From Candidatus Gastranaerophilales bacterium (GTDB lineage: Bacteria; Cyanobacteriota; Vampirovibrionia; Gastranaerophilales; JAILCC01), in NCBI GenBank assembly GCA_028696075.1, contig JAQVHS010000001.1, positions 124,927 to 188,926 of the forward strand: a stretch of DNA of 64,000 nucleotides, read 5' to 3'. Positions 54,078 through 62,234 of this stretch are shown piece by piece. The first letter of the stretch is position 1; every line of letters begins with the position of its first letter. The translations under genes were made by a program, and so were the position numbers. The notes under the pieces were generated by a model. That model worked only from the letters and a program-made list of their open reading frames with translations. It was not told the origin of the DNA and did not search any database.

Positions 54078-55046
54078 ATGGGAACAATAACACAATTTTT
54101 AAAAGACAATTACAAGCACTTTAACTCAGCAGCGTTAATAGATGCAGCAGAAGCATACAAGCAGCATATAGAAAATGGCGGAAAAATGCTTGTAACTTTG
54201 GCAGGAGCAATGAGCAGCGCAGAGCTTGGAATATCACTTGCACAAATGATTAGAGAAGACAAAATTTCAGCTATATCTACAACGGGTGCAAATTTAGAAG
54301 AAGATTTATTCAATCTTGTTGCAAACAGCTCATATCACAGAGTTCCCAATTACAGATACCTTTCCGCTCAGGATGAGGAAAACTTGTTAAGCAAACATCT
54401 AAACAGGGTTACAGACACATGTATTCCTGAAGAAGAAGCTATGCGAAAAATAGAAAAGTTCATTGTTAAACAGTGGTTTAACGCTGATAAAAAAGGAGAA
54501 CGGTATTTCCCCCATGAATTTATTTATAAAGTATTACAAGACCCTGAACTGGCGCAATATTATGATATTAATCCACAAAACAGCTGGCTGCTTGCAGCGT
54601 TAGAAAAAAATCTGCCCATTTTTGTTCCCGGCTGGGAAGACTCCACCCTGGGCAATTTTTACGCCTCTTATGTTATAAAAGGTGAGATTAAAAATGTCCA
54701 TACGGTTAAGACCGGTATTGAATATATGCAAAGCTTACACGATTGGTATTTAGCGGATTCCAAACACCACTCTATAGGTTTTTTCCAGATAGGCGGCGGA
54801 ATAGCCGGTGATTTCCCTATTTGTGTCGTACCTATGCTACATCAGGATCTGGAAAAAGATGCAAGGTTATGGGGATATTTCGCCCAAATAAGTGATTCTA
54901 CGACAAGTTACGGCTCATATAGCGGCGCGGTACCGAATGAAAAAATCACATGGGGCAAACTGGCAAAAGATACCCCGTCTTTTATAATTGAATCTGATGC
55001 CACTATCGTCGCCCCGTTAATATTTGCTTACGTATTGGATAAATAA
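54078..55046 (+). CDS. Deoxyhypusine synthase family protein
   Basis: 322 aa with GAAAGGA before the ATG. The fold matches the deoxyhypusine synthase family: MLVTLAGAMSSAELGISLAQ, ISTTGANLEEDLFNLVAN, FVPGWEDSTLGNFYA, HSIGFFQIGGGIAGDFPICV, DSTTSYGSYSGAVPNEK and ITWGKL, whose Lys corresponds to the catalytic Lys of eukaryotic DHS, then a closing ATIVAPLIFAYVLDK. Bacteria lack eIF5A, so bacterial members are thought to act in polyamine metabolism (e.g. homospermidine-type reactions); the actual reaction is unknown. It stands intact between two decayed transsulfuration genes. Confidence 0.87.
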   Translation: MGTITQFLKDNYKHFNSAALIDAAEAYKQHIENGGKMLVTLAGAMSSAELGISLAQMIREDKISAISTTGANLEEDLFNLVANSSYHRVPNYRYLSAQDEENLLSKHLNRVTDTCIPEEEAMRKIEKFIVKQWFNADKKGERYFPHEFIYKVLQDPELAQYYDINPQNSWLLAALEKNLPIFVPGWEDSTLGNFYASYVIKGEIKNVHTVKTGIEYMQSLHDWYLADSKHHSIGFFQIGGGIAGDFPICVVPMLHQDLEKDARLWGYFAQISDSTTSYGSYSGAVPNEKITWGKLAKDTPSFIIESDATIVAPLIFAYVLDK

Positions 55047-55054
55047 ACCCGAAG

Positions 55055-55253
55055 ATAACATAGTTGCAGCGGATGATGAACAATGCGCAGCTGCACGAAA
55101 AAATCAAGTTCTATAAAAATACCGCATGCGTCCATTCCTGCCGAACAAAGAAAATTAATCGGTATAAACGATAATTTAATCAGGTTATCAGTTGGCATTG
55201 AAGATATAAAAGACTTAATATCTGACCTGGATTATGCGCTGGAGCGCTTATAG
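55055..55253 (+). pseudogene. C-terminal remnant of a cystathionine gamma-synthase/lyase-type gene
   Basis: The frame ending at the TAG 55251-55253 reads PHASIPAEQRKLIGINDNLI then RLSVGIEDIKDLISDLDYAL, the characteristic C-terminus of Cys/Met-metabolism PLP enzymes (MetB/CGL). Upstream, broken-frame sequence to about 55055 (DNIVAADDEQCAAARKNQVL) probably belongs to the same gene. The catalytic lysine region is gone. With the upstream CBS remnant it suggests loss of a transsulfuration operon. Confidence 0.78.
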
Positions 55254-55290
55254 ATTATTTTTCCGCAATTATAAAAGAATGAAAAGGCAA

Positions 55291-58086
55291 TCAATCATTC
55301 ATTTGTTTCATTTTATCCGTTATATCTGTCGGATTATAATAAAACGTCCTCGGATGAGTTGAATAGATATAATCTTCCTTTACAGGCAGCTCTGTATTGT
55401 AATATTTATTTAATATTTTTCTTATCACAGTAACAGGTGTCATACTATCGTAAAAATCATCATAGTTTTTATCATAGGTATAAATTGCTTCCAAATTCCC
55501 CATCCTAAAATCAAATGCGGATTCAAATGATAAAGGATATAATTCTAAAGAATGGTCAGATAAAATTAATATTATAACTTTTCTGTCTTTAGCCAGTATT
55601 TTATCGACAATCGGTTCTATTTGTTTATTTATGTACAAAATTTGACCTGTCAAAAGCTCTTTATCAAGAAAGCCATTCTCCATATTTTTATTATCTTCTT
55701 TGGGAAGATTACCTTTTTCATCAAACACGAAAGGGAAATGAGGTGAAAGAATATGAGCAAAAACAAATTTAGGCTCATCTCCATTTTGTGCTGCTGCATC
55801 ATCTAAATCCTTAAATGCTTTTAATATTTTTTCTCTGGCTGTGTAATCAACCTTTACGAACTTGGATAAAGCAGAAGTTGAAAGAAGAATATTTTTTAAA
55901 GATAAACTTTTCATCTCTTCAGAATTGTATATAACATCAGCAAGGGTCATCTTTGATGAAATCATATTATGAGAATTTATCATAAAAATTTTGTAATTAT
56001 TTTTGTGCAGGAGTTTCGTCAGTGCATTATTGTTATATTTATTTTCCATGTTGTTTAAGTATTCTAATTGGTTTGGAGTTTCCATATTCAAATCATCCAA
56101 ATAAGAAAAATTAAGCATACTGGGCAAAGATTGGAATGTGCAAAAATAATTGGCATAACTTTTTCTAGCCACGTAAAAGCCTTTTGCTTCAAGACCTCTT
56201 AAAAATTCTTCATTTGAAAAATTAAAATATTTTTTTAATTTTTCACCATTTGGATAAGCATCCAGGATAATGAAATAAAAATCAGGCAGTTCTTTAGAAG
56301 TAGCTAAAACCTTTTTATTTATTTGAGATTTTTGCATATTTTGATTAATGCTTATATTTTTTACGATAAAAGTATAAATATCAGTAATACTTGTGATTAT
56401 TAGCAAAGTACATAATATGTAAATTGCAAATGAAACGGTTTTAAAGAACTTTTCTGATTGACCGTAGCATACAAATCCCAAAGCCACAAATATACATATA
56501 CACAATTGTTCAGCATACCCAAAATGCAAAGTCCCAATAAAATTTGTAATAAATCTGCAGGCAAAAAAGTATCCTATTGCACAACATAGAATGAAAAAGG
56601 TATCTCTTTGTGAGTAAATTCTTGAAAAAAGAAAGTATAAAACAGTCCATATAGCTAATAATACAAATGCTACAAGCACAAATTCGGAAAAACTCATTTC
56701 AAACATATTTCTAAGATATAAAAATGTAGGATAGTATAATGTAAATAAGACCCCGGGTAAAAAATATTTAACGTTAAAACTTTCCTGTTCTTTCTTTAGA
56801 TATTTATTTATTGATATGTAAATGAAACCTAAAACAACCACCAGTGCCAATAATATTTTTAAGGTATTTACCAGTATACAAACTATAGGATAAGTTTTAA
56901 AAACCGAGTAGTTTAAACTGAAGTTTGATATTTTGCCGTCAAATGGTCTTGTTTCATCATAACCCTGCCCAATAATAACATTATTGAACTGCCAAAAATC
57001 TTCATGATAATTAGTTTTTCTTTCAATGTTATTTACAAAAATTGTAAGAGGTTTGTTGATTTTTTTTATAATTTTTATTTTATAATCCAGATTTTTAAGA
57101 GGTAAATTCAAGCCTTTTTTAATGTTTTTACCATCATTAAAAGCTAAAGACTTACCCCAAAGTGTGTCATTTCCTCCTTTCGCCAACAGAGCTGCATTAG
57201 TGCGAGAAAACTCCATTCTTATTCCGTTGTTATAATCAGCCGTTTGAAATACATTGGAATAATCCCTTTTTAAATCATATATCCGAAAATCGAAACTGAT
57301 TTCAATTTCTTTTTTTAGATTTAAGCCATTAAAATCATCAAAGGAAAAAACTTTCGGCGTTTTTAATTCTTTATTTGAGGAAAGACTATCGTAACTTATA
57401 TTGCTTATTTTTTTTGAATAAACGGGTATGTACTCGAATAAATCACCAAAGATGATAAGAACAAAAAGGAGAATAAAGGACGTAAAAGTTATCTTATTAA
57501 TATTTTTTTTCAAATAGTTTACAATTGCCCTTCGGTTTTCAAATATTGGCACTAAAAGACAAAGCATAACTAAAAAAGCCAGAAAGCCTTTTATGCATAA
57601 TAAAATATTGTTGATTAAATAGGAATATTTATAAACCTTATATTTTAGATTAAAGTCTTTTATCTTACCATCAAATGTCCTTGTATTATCAAATCCTTCT
57701 CCTATAACTATTTTATTAATATCCCAAAGATTTTCATCAACAGAATCACTTACAAGTTCATCGTCAAAAATTATTTTAAAGGGTTGGTCTGGTTTTTTTG
57801 TTATTTTAACAGAATGATATGTGTTTTTATCTTTGATGTTAAACGGAATAGCAAAAAGAGCGCCATTATCCCTTTGCATAACGATAGCAGCTGTATCCGA
57901 TGAAAATTCCAGCCTTATGCCATCATTATTATCGGCAGTTTGAAATAAATTAGTATAGGGTCTTTTTAAATCAAAATTGGCAGGAGAAGAAATCTTAGTC
58001 AATAAATAAGCTAACTCTTTAAAATTCTTTGAGGAAATTACGGAACGATTAAACAGTCTTTTGGGCAAAAAATAAAATAGAACCAA
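55291..58086 (-). CDS. Large membrane protein with duplicated LamG-like module and sulfatase domain
   Basis: 931 aa, opening at a TTG without a good ribosome site, so the N-terminus may be truncated. Two copies of a beta-sandwich-plus-helix module occur: NFDLKRPYTNLFQTADNNDG ... EGFDNTRTFDGKIKDFNLKY (about 36-150), then IYDLKRDYSNVFQTADYNNG ... QGYDETRPFDGKISNFSLNY (about 265-390). Each is followed by a membrane segment. Further transmembrane helices at ~430-570 lead to an alkaline-phosphatase/sulfatase-type domain (PDFYFIILDAYPNGEKLKKY, ANYFCTFQSLPSML, HILSPHFPFVF, VIILILSDHSLEL), as in LTA-synthase-like phosphotransferases. It probably acts on a surface polymer; substrate unknown. Confidence 0.75.
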   Translation of the reverse strand: MVLFYFLPKRLFNRSVISSKNFKELAYLLTKISSPANFDLKRPYTNLFQTADNNDGIRLEFSSDTAAIVMQRDNGALFAIPFNIKDKNTYHSVKITKKPDQPFKIIFDDELVSDSVDENLWDINKIVIGEGFDNTRTFDGKIKDFNLKYKVYKYSYLINNILLCIKGFLAFLVMLCLLVPIFENRRAIVNYLKKNINKITFTSFILLFVLIIFGDLFEYIPVYSKKISNISYDSLSSNKELKTPKVFSFDDFNGLNLKKEIEISFDFRIYDLKRDYSNVFQTADYNNGIRMEFSRTNAALLAKGGNDTLWGKSLAFNDGKNIKKGLNLPLKNLDYKIKIIKKINKPLTIFVNNIERKTNYHEDFWQFNNVIIGQGYDETRPFDGKISNFSLNYSVFKTYPIVCILVNTLKILLALVVVLGFIYISINKYLKKEQESFNVKYFLPGVLFTLYYPTFLYLRNMFEMSFSEFVLVAFVLLAIWTVLYFLFSRIYSQRDTFFILCCAIGYFFACRFITNFIGTLHFGYAEQLCICIFVALGFVCYGQSEKFFKTVSFAIYILCTLLIITSITDIYTFIVKNISINQNMQKSQINKKVLATSKELPDFYFIILDAYPNGEKLKKYFNFSNEEFLRGLEAKGFYVARKSYANYFCTFQSLPSMLNFSYLDDLNMETPNQLEYLNNMENKYNNNALTKLLHKNNYKIFMINSHNMISSKMTLADVIYNSEEMKSLSLKNILLSTSALSKFVKVDYTAREKILKAFKDLDDAAAQNGDEPKFVFAHILSPHFPFVFDEKGNLPKEDNKNMENGFLDKELLTGQILYINKQIEPIVDKILAKDRKVIILILSDHSLELYPLSFESAFDFRMGNLEAIYTYDKNYDDFYDSMTPVTVIRKILNKYYNTELPVKEDYIYSTHPRTFYYNPTDITDKMKQMND

Positions 58087-58118
58087 TATTCAGGAGAAAT
58101 TGTATCTGACAGAGAAAA

Positions 58119-58151
58119 CCCCGTATTTTAAAAGTGTTTTTAAATACGGGG
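58119..58151 (-). terminator. Terminator of the AAA+ ATPase gene
   Basis: CCCCGTATTT (58119-58128) and AAATACGGGG (58142-58151) form a 10-bp stem. On the minus strand it is followed by TTTTCTCTG. Confidence 0.8.
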
Positions 58152-58196
58152 AAGGTTTACCACATAAGAAAATTATTTTTATTCGAAATCTTGTCC

Positions 58197-59813
58197 TTAT
58201 TGTCTTGCTACCTTAGCACCGGATAGATTTTCGGCGGGCTCGTACTCTACGGCATTATCAAAACCTATACGTTTTTTGGAAAGGTTTCTACCCATATCAC
58301 CGTCAGTCAGAGCCTGTTGTGCCTTGAATTTTTCCAACGCTTTTTCAAAGTCTGAAGTTTCAATCAGTAAACTTTGAATATCCTTATCTTTGAAAATTCC
58401 TTTTTCCATTTTTTCAAAGATATGCGCTCTTTCAAAAGCTTCCTGTTTTGCATCAAAAACCAACTTGGAAATATCAGCACCGTTCACTGAACTCCCGAAA
58501 AGTTTTTTGGCAAATGCTTCCTGATTAAAATCAGGTGAAACTTTTATGTGGGATTTCGAGGAATGAATTCCAAGGATTTTTTTGCAGCCTTCAAGTGTCG
58601 GTTTAGCAACAGCAATAAAATCTCCGAACCTGCCCGACCTTTTTATGGCGTCATCAAGCAGTCCAATTTTGTTGGTAGCTGTTACGACAAAAACTTTATC
58701 ATTGCTTTTTTCAAGGTCGCTCATCAAAGTCAAAAGCTGGTTAACCACTTTATTATCATATCTACCCGTGCTTGAACCATCTCTCATTCTTGCCACGGCA
58801 TCAAATTCGTCAATAAACAAGATACTTGGCTGATTATCTTTGGCTTCTTCAAATAATGCCCTCCAGTTAGCTTCTGTTTCACCAACCCACTTAGATTCCA
58901 TTTCAAGCCCGTTTAACTTGATAATATGAGCGTCCGCTTCATTAGCCAAAGCTTCCGCCATAAGAGTTTTCCCGGTGCCGGGCCCGCCTGTAAGAATTAT
59001 CCCTCTTGGAGAACCTTGCATCGGATAAGCCGCAGGATATTGCATAGGATACAAAATCCGTTTTTTCAACTGCCCTATAGCTTCGTCCTGTCCTCCTACA
59101 TCAGCAAAAGTGATTTTTTTGACTACTTCTTCTTTTATCCCTTTCTCCGCAACAAGGCTAAGGTGCTTACTATTTAAATTTGAAATGGCTTTTTTATCGT
59201 AATTGGAAAAATCAAAAAGCCGTAATTGGGCTTTTTTAATGTCATCTATATTTTTTTCTGCTTCTTTAAAAACTTTAAACATTGAATTATTAGCAAGGAT
59301 AACACTATCAATGTGTGTAAGGTAGGCGCTCTGACTTTTTTTAAGCACATAAGCCTGACTTGATTCTCTCACTTTTAAAAGAATAGGCAGCTTGTCTAAA
59401 TTTATTATTTCATAAAGTCTATTCGGATTCTCATGAATAGCAAACGAACCCGATAAACTTGGGTCTTCAATGAAAAATATTCTTTTTATAACTTTATTTA
59501 TCCCTTCAATTGATTCCAAAAGGGATTTTTTAGCAGAGGACAAACTCTTGCCTACCAATATAAGATCCTCCGCCGTAAGCCCATGTAATGCCGCAGAAAT
59601 CCTCTTTTCCAACGGCGGTAAAATCGGGACGAGCGCTCCGCCGAAAGATACATTACTACTTTTAACCAATAATTTCTGATAATGTGTATCAACAAGGTTC
59701 AAATTGTTTGGTGCATAATTTTGTTCGTGTTTGGTTATTTTTTTATTAGAAATCACATTATCCGTATAGGGTGTAAAATGTTTTGTTTGTAAGTTATGAA
59801 TAGCAATATTCAT
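58197..59813 (-). CDS. FtsH-like AAA+ ATPase without protease domain, N-terminal VSFGG motif
   Basis: 538 aa. About 53 polar residues precede NVSFGGALVPILPPLEKRIS. A helical region to ~230 follows, then a single AAA+ domain: VGGQDEAIGQLKKRILYPMQ, Walker A ILTGGPGTGKTLMAEALANE, Walker B SILFIDEFDAVARMRDGSST, sensor/SRH VVTATNKIGLLDDAIKRSGR with the arginine finger. A lid (GSSVNGADISKLVFDAKQEA) and a short tail follow. No HEXXH peptidase and no transmembrane helix, so it resembles classical AAA segregases or remodelers; target unknown. GGAGAAA precedes the start. Monocistronic with a terminator. Confidence 0.82.
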   Translation of the reverse strand: MNIAIHNLQTKHFTPYTDNVISNKKITKHEQNYAPNNLNLVDTHYQKLLVKSSNVSFGGALVPILPPLEKRISAALHGLTAEDLILVGKSLSSAKKSLLESIEGINKVIKRIFFIEDPSLSGSFAIHENPNRLYEIINLDKLPILLKVRESSQAYVLKKSQSAYLTHIDSVILANNSMFKVFKEAEKNIDDIKKAQLRLFDFSNYDKKAISNLNSKHLSLVAEKGIKEEVVKKITFADVGGQDEAIGQLKKRILYPMQYPAAYPMQGSPRGIILTGGPGTGKTLMAEALANEADAHIIKLNGLEMESKWVGETEANWRALFEEAKDNQPSILFIDEFDAVARMRDGSSTGRYDNKVVNQLLTLMSDLEKSNDKVFVVTATNKIGLLDDAIKRSGRFGDFIAVAKPTLEGCKKILGIHSSKSHIKVSPDFNQEAFAKKLFGSSVNGADISKLVFDAKQEAFERAHIFEKMEKGIFKDKDIQSLLIETSDFEKALEKFKAQQALTDGDMGRNLSKKRIGFDNAVEYEPAENLSGAKVARQ

Positions 59814-60356
59814 TTAATATTTCTCCTTTAAATAGCTTAAAAATACTCGTTCCGTGTACAAAAATTGCACTACAAACAACTCTTCTAGCCAAAAAGTTTT
59901 AGTAAAAGAGCGACTAGATATGATAACCTTCTTTTAATCCGTATAAAATGGCGGGTTTGAAGAAATCGTACTATAAGCAGCGTCTTTAGTGGAAAAGTTT
60001 TAGTAAAGAGTTGTGATAATTTGCTTAAATAGTATTATATTTATTTTTTTAAAAATTTTTTAGTTAAACCCGAATATTTATACGAATAGAGTTATAACAA
60101 CATCGGTAACGCCAATTACACATTAAATACAAAATACGTTTAATTTCCATTAAGTGTTCTGTCATGCTTTTTCGCCTCGTCTAGTTACTTTTAACAACCA
60201 CATTTTTTTAATTCCATTCTTACGATTGTAGCAGTTATTTCGCAAATGTCAATAAATGTGCTTTTTACACTTAATAAAACTTAATGGGTAAATTGAAAAT
60301 ACTTTACTTTTCTGATTTTTTGCTTAGGAAATTTTTATTGATTGTTTTATAAAATC
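59814..60356. other. AT-rich non-coding gap upstream of the AAA+ gene
   Basis: About 540 bases without a credible gene. Two imperfect direct repeats, about 59870-59911 and 59968-60012, share 'aaaagttttagtaaa' and a similar lead-in and lie where promoters of the minus-strand ATPase gene should be. The rest shows no recognisable element. Confidence 0.5.
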
Positions 60357-60360
60357 ACAA

Positions 60361-60525
60361 AACCCCACTTTATTTGTGGGGTTAAAGTTTGCCTAAGGCA
60401 GAGTTCGCACATCAAACAAGGTGAAGAATGAACCGTAGTTTGATGGGTGCCACTCTTGATTTTTAGCGTAAGCGTGAAAAATCAAGACAGGTAAACCGGC
60501 TTGCCGGTGAGGGTTAACGGATATT
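60361..60525 (-). other. Terminator plus decayed tRNA-Leu 3' half and hairpin-rich segment
   Basis: A terminator hairpin (AACCCCAC/GTGGGGTT, 60361-60383) and the eleven bases 'ttgcctaaggc' duplicate the terminator and 3' end of tRNA-Leu located 171 bases away. Read on the minus strand, CTAC, GGTTCA, TTGAT and GCCTTAGGCA match the tRNA-Leu 3' half in order. Further out are strong hairpins: GCAC..ATCAAAC/GTTTGAT..GTGC (60407-60450), CTTGATTTTT/AAAAATCAAG (60455-60486) and ACCGG/CCGGT (60495-60508). Either a degenerate tRNA copy or a structured RNA. Confidence 0.5.
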
Positions 60526-60528
60526 AAA

Positions 60529-60553
60529 AAACCTCACTTTATAAGTGAGGTTT
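60529..60553 (-). terminator. Terminator of tRNA-Leu
   Basis: AAACCTCACTT/AAGTGAGGTTT, an 11-bp perfect stem with a 3-base loop, four bases after the tRNA 3' end on the minus strand, followed by T-rich sequence. Confidence 0.85.
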
Positions 60554-60557
60554 AAAT

Positions 60558-60645
60558 TTGCCTAAGGCCGGAATCGAACCGGCACGTGGGGTGAACCACG
60601 GTAGATTTTGAGTCTACTGCGTCTACCAATTTCGCCACTCAGGCA
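60558..60645 (-). tRNA. tRNA-Leu (anticodon CAA)
   Basis: 88 nt on the minus strand, class II with a long variable arm. Acceptor TGCCTGA/TTAGGCA, D-loop with GGTAGACGC, anticodon stem-loop GTAGA-CTCAAAA-TCTAC (CAA, reading TTG), T-loop GTTCGATTC, discriminator A; CCA is not encoded. A likely promoter (TTGTAA ... TATAGT-type) lies near 60880-60910. Confidence 0.96.
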
Positions 60646-60864
60646 TGATTATTTAATTTTCAAATATGGGGGGCTGTCTTGGATTATTCGGGTACGCATA
60701 GCCTGCCATTTCGCTTCAACATTTTTCTTACGAAAAAGTTTCCACTGCATTCGGCTATTTGCTCTTACGGGACTAGTCTTGCTTCGCAAGCCGTCGCCCT
60801 ACCGAAAATCCGCTCGCCACTCAGGCATGATTATTTAGTTTTCAAATATGGGGGCTGTCTTGGA
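60632..60864. repeat. Direct repeat of the tRNA-Leu 5' end and leader
   Basis: Bases 60632-60683 (the first 14 bases of tRNA-Leu plus 38 bases of leader) recur at 60814-60864 with one substitution and one missing G. The ~130 bases between contain 'caagccgtcgcccta', a piece also found near 11877. This looks like insertion of a repeat element with duplication of the tRNA 5' region. The 60646-60984 gap otherwise holds the tRNA promoter. Confidence 0.8.
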
Positions 60865-60984
60865 GCCGTTACTGTTCTCTTATACTATACTAAAAATATT
60901 TTTTTACAAGTGCTTAAAGCAACTGCAAAAGACCCGCTCAAAACAGCGGCAGCCTTTGTTGGAAGCTGTAACAATTTTATCTTG

Positions 60985-61800
60985 TTAAATAAGTTCTCCA
61001 TCGATTGACACTGTATAATCTTTCACCAAAATATACTTGCCTGCTTGTTCCAATGCCCTTTTTACGATAACTTCCACACCACCGCAGCATGGTACCTCCA
61101 TATGCACCAGGGTTATTGATTGAATATCCTGTTTTTCAAATATATCCGCAAGTTTTTCGATATATAAATTAATATCAGTATCAAGCTTAGGGCAAAGCAT
61201 CATAAGTACTTTATTTTTTAAAAATTTAGAGTGAAAATTTGCATACGCAAAAGCAGTACAATCTGCAGCTATTATCAAATCAGCTTTAGCCAAATAAGGG
61301 GCGTTAGGATTTAGCAGTTTAAGCTGTATAGGCCAGTTATTCAGCTCTGATTGCATTACGACATCTGCATTCGGGGCAGTATTATCTGTTTTATGCCTTA
61401 AATCCTTCTGCATCATCCCGGGGCAGCCTTGAAAAGGTTTGTCTTCAAGCGGAGGAACTTCAATATTTGCCTGCTTAAGAGCATCTATCGCCTGTTCAAA
61501 CAGCTTATTTTCCCCATGTTCTTTGAGGTGTTTAAGATGCGCAATAATAACATTTTTTCCGCCTGCAATAATATTTTCCATAACTTTATATTCATCATAA
61601 GGTTCGGCTTCACGCTCCTCTACATGCATAGCATCTTGCGGACAAGCCTTTATACAAGCGCCAAGACCATCACAAAACAAATCACTTACCAGTCTTGCTT
61701 TGCCGTCTATAATTTGCAGCGCACCTTCCGGACAATCAGGAACACAAGCCCCGCAGCCGTTACATTTTTCTTCATTTATTGTAATAATATTTCGCTTCAT
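60985..61800 (-). CDS. 4Fe-4S ferredoxin-type protein, Rrf2-linked
   Basis: 271 aa. Two N-terminal ferredoxin motifs: CNGCGACVPDCPEGALQ and LFCDGLGACIKACPQDAMHV. The ~200-residue C-terminal domain has further Cys: FQGCPGMMQ, ADCTAFAYANFH, MMLCPKLD and EVPCCGGVEVIVKRAL, suggesting more metal or cluster binding. Such proteins are often found with hybrid-cluster or nitrosative-stress genes, but none is here. It starts 15 bases after an Rrf2 regulator gene on the same strand, so redox or Fe-S status probably controls it. Confidence 0.83.
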   Translation of the reverse strand: MKRNIITINEEKCNGCGACVPDCPEGALQIIDGKARLVSDLFCDGLGACIKACPQDAMHVEEREAEPYDEYKVMENIIAGGKNVIIAHLKHLKEHGENKLFEQAIDALKQANIEVPPLEDKPFQGCPGMMQKDLRHKTDNTAPNADVVMQSELNNWPIQLKLLNPNAPYLAKADLIIAADCTAFAYANFHSKFLKNKVLMMLCPKLDTDINLYIEKLADIFEKQDIQSITLVHMEVPCCGGVEVIVKRALEQAGKYILVKDYTVSIDGELI

Positions 61801-61815
61801 AAATTCCTCCTTGTA

Positions 61816-62217
61816 CTAAAACGAAAAATCAGATATCTTATGGGTTTTCATATAAGAAATAAATTCATTATTCAACCGTGTAAGTAAATCATCCATAATG
61901 CAGTCCGAACAATCATTTGAATTAGAGTTAGAATTAAACAAACAATTGTTTATTTTAACCCTGCCTTCAATAATTTCATATACCTCAAGAAACGAAATAT
62001 TTCGTTTCCTCGGAACTATTAAAAATCCACCTTTAGGACCTTTAGAAGAGGTGATAATTCCTTCTTTTACAAGCCTTTGCAAGACTTTAGAAAGATGATT
62101 TTCGGATATATCGAATTTTTTTGCAATTTCTTTAAGCGAAGATACTTTTTCTTTTCTTCCAGCTATATATATTAGAGAGTGTAATGCTATTGCTGATGCC
62201 TCAGTCATTTTAAGCAT
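61816..62217 (-). CDS. Rrf2-family transcriptional regulator
   Basis: 133 aa with the Rrf2 winged helix: MTEASAIALHSLIYIAGRKE, SSLKEIAKKFDISENHLSKV, LQRLVKEGIITSSKGPKGGF. Three Cys in a C-terminal loop (NNCLFNSNSNSNDCSDCIMD) match the position of the Fe-S ligands of IscR/NsrR types, so it may sense iron-sulfur, oxygen or NO. The loop is extended by an Asn/Ser tract. An imperfect 32-bp dyad over its own promoter suggests autoregulation. It probably controls the downstream ferredoxin-type gene. Confidence 0.9.
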   Translation of the reverse strand: MLKMTEASAIALHSLIYIAGRKEKVSSLKEIAKKFDISENHLSKVLQRLVKEGIITSSKGPKGGFLIVPRKRNISFLEVYEIIEGRVKINNCLFNSNSNSNDCSDCIMDDLLTRLNNEFISYMKTHKISDFSF

Positions 62218-62234
62218 TTTTATTTCCTTTTGTT

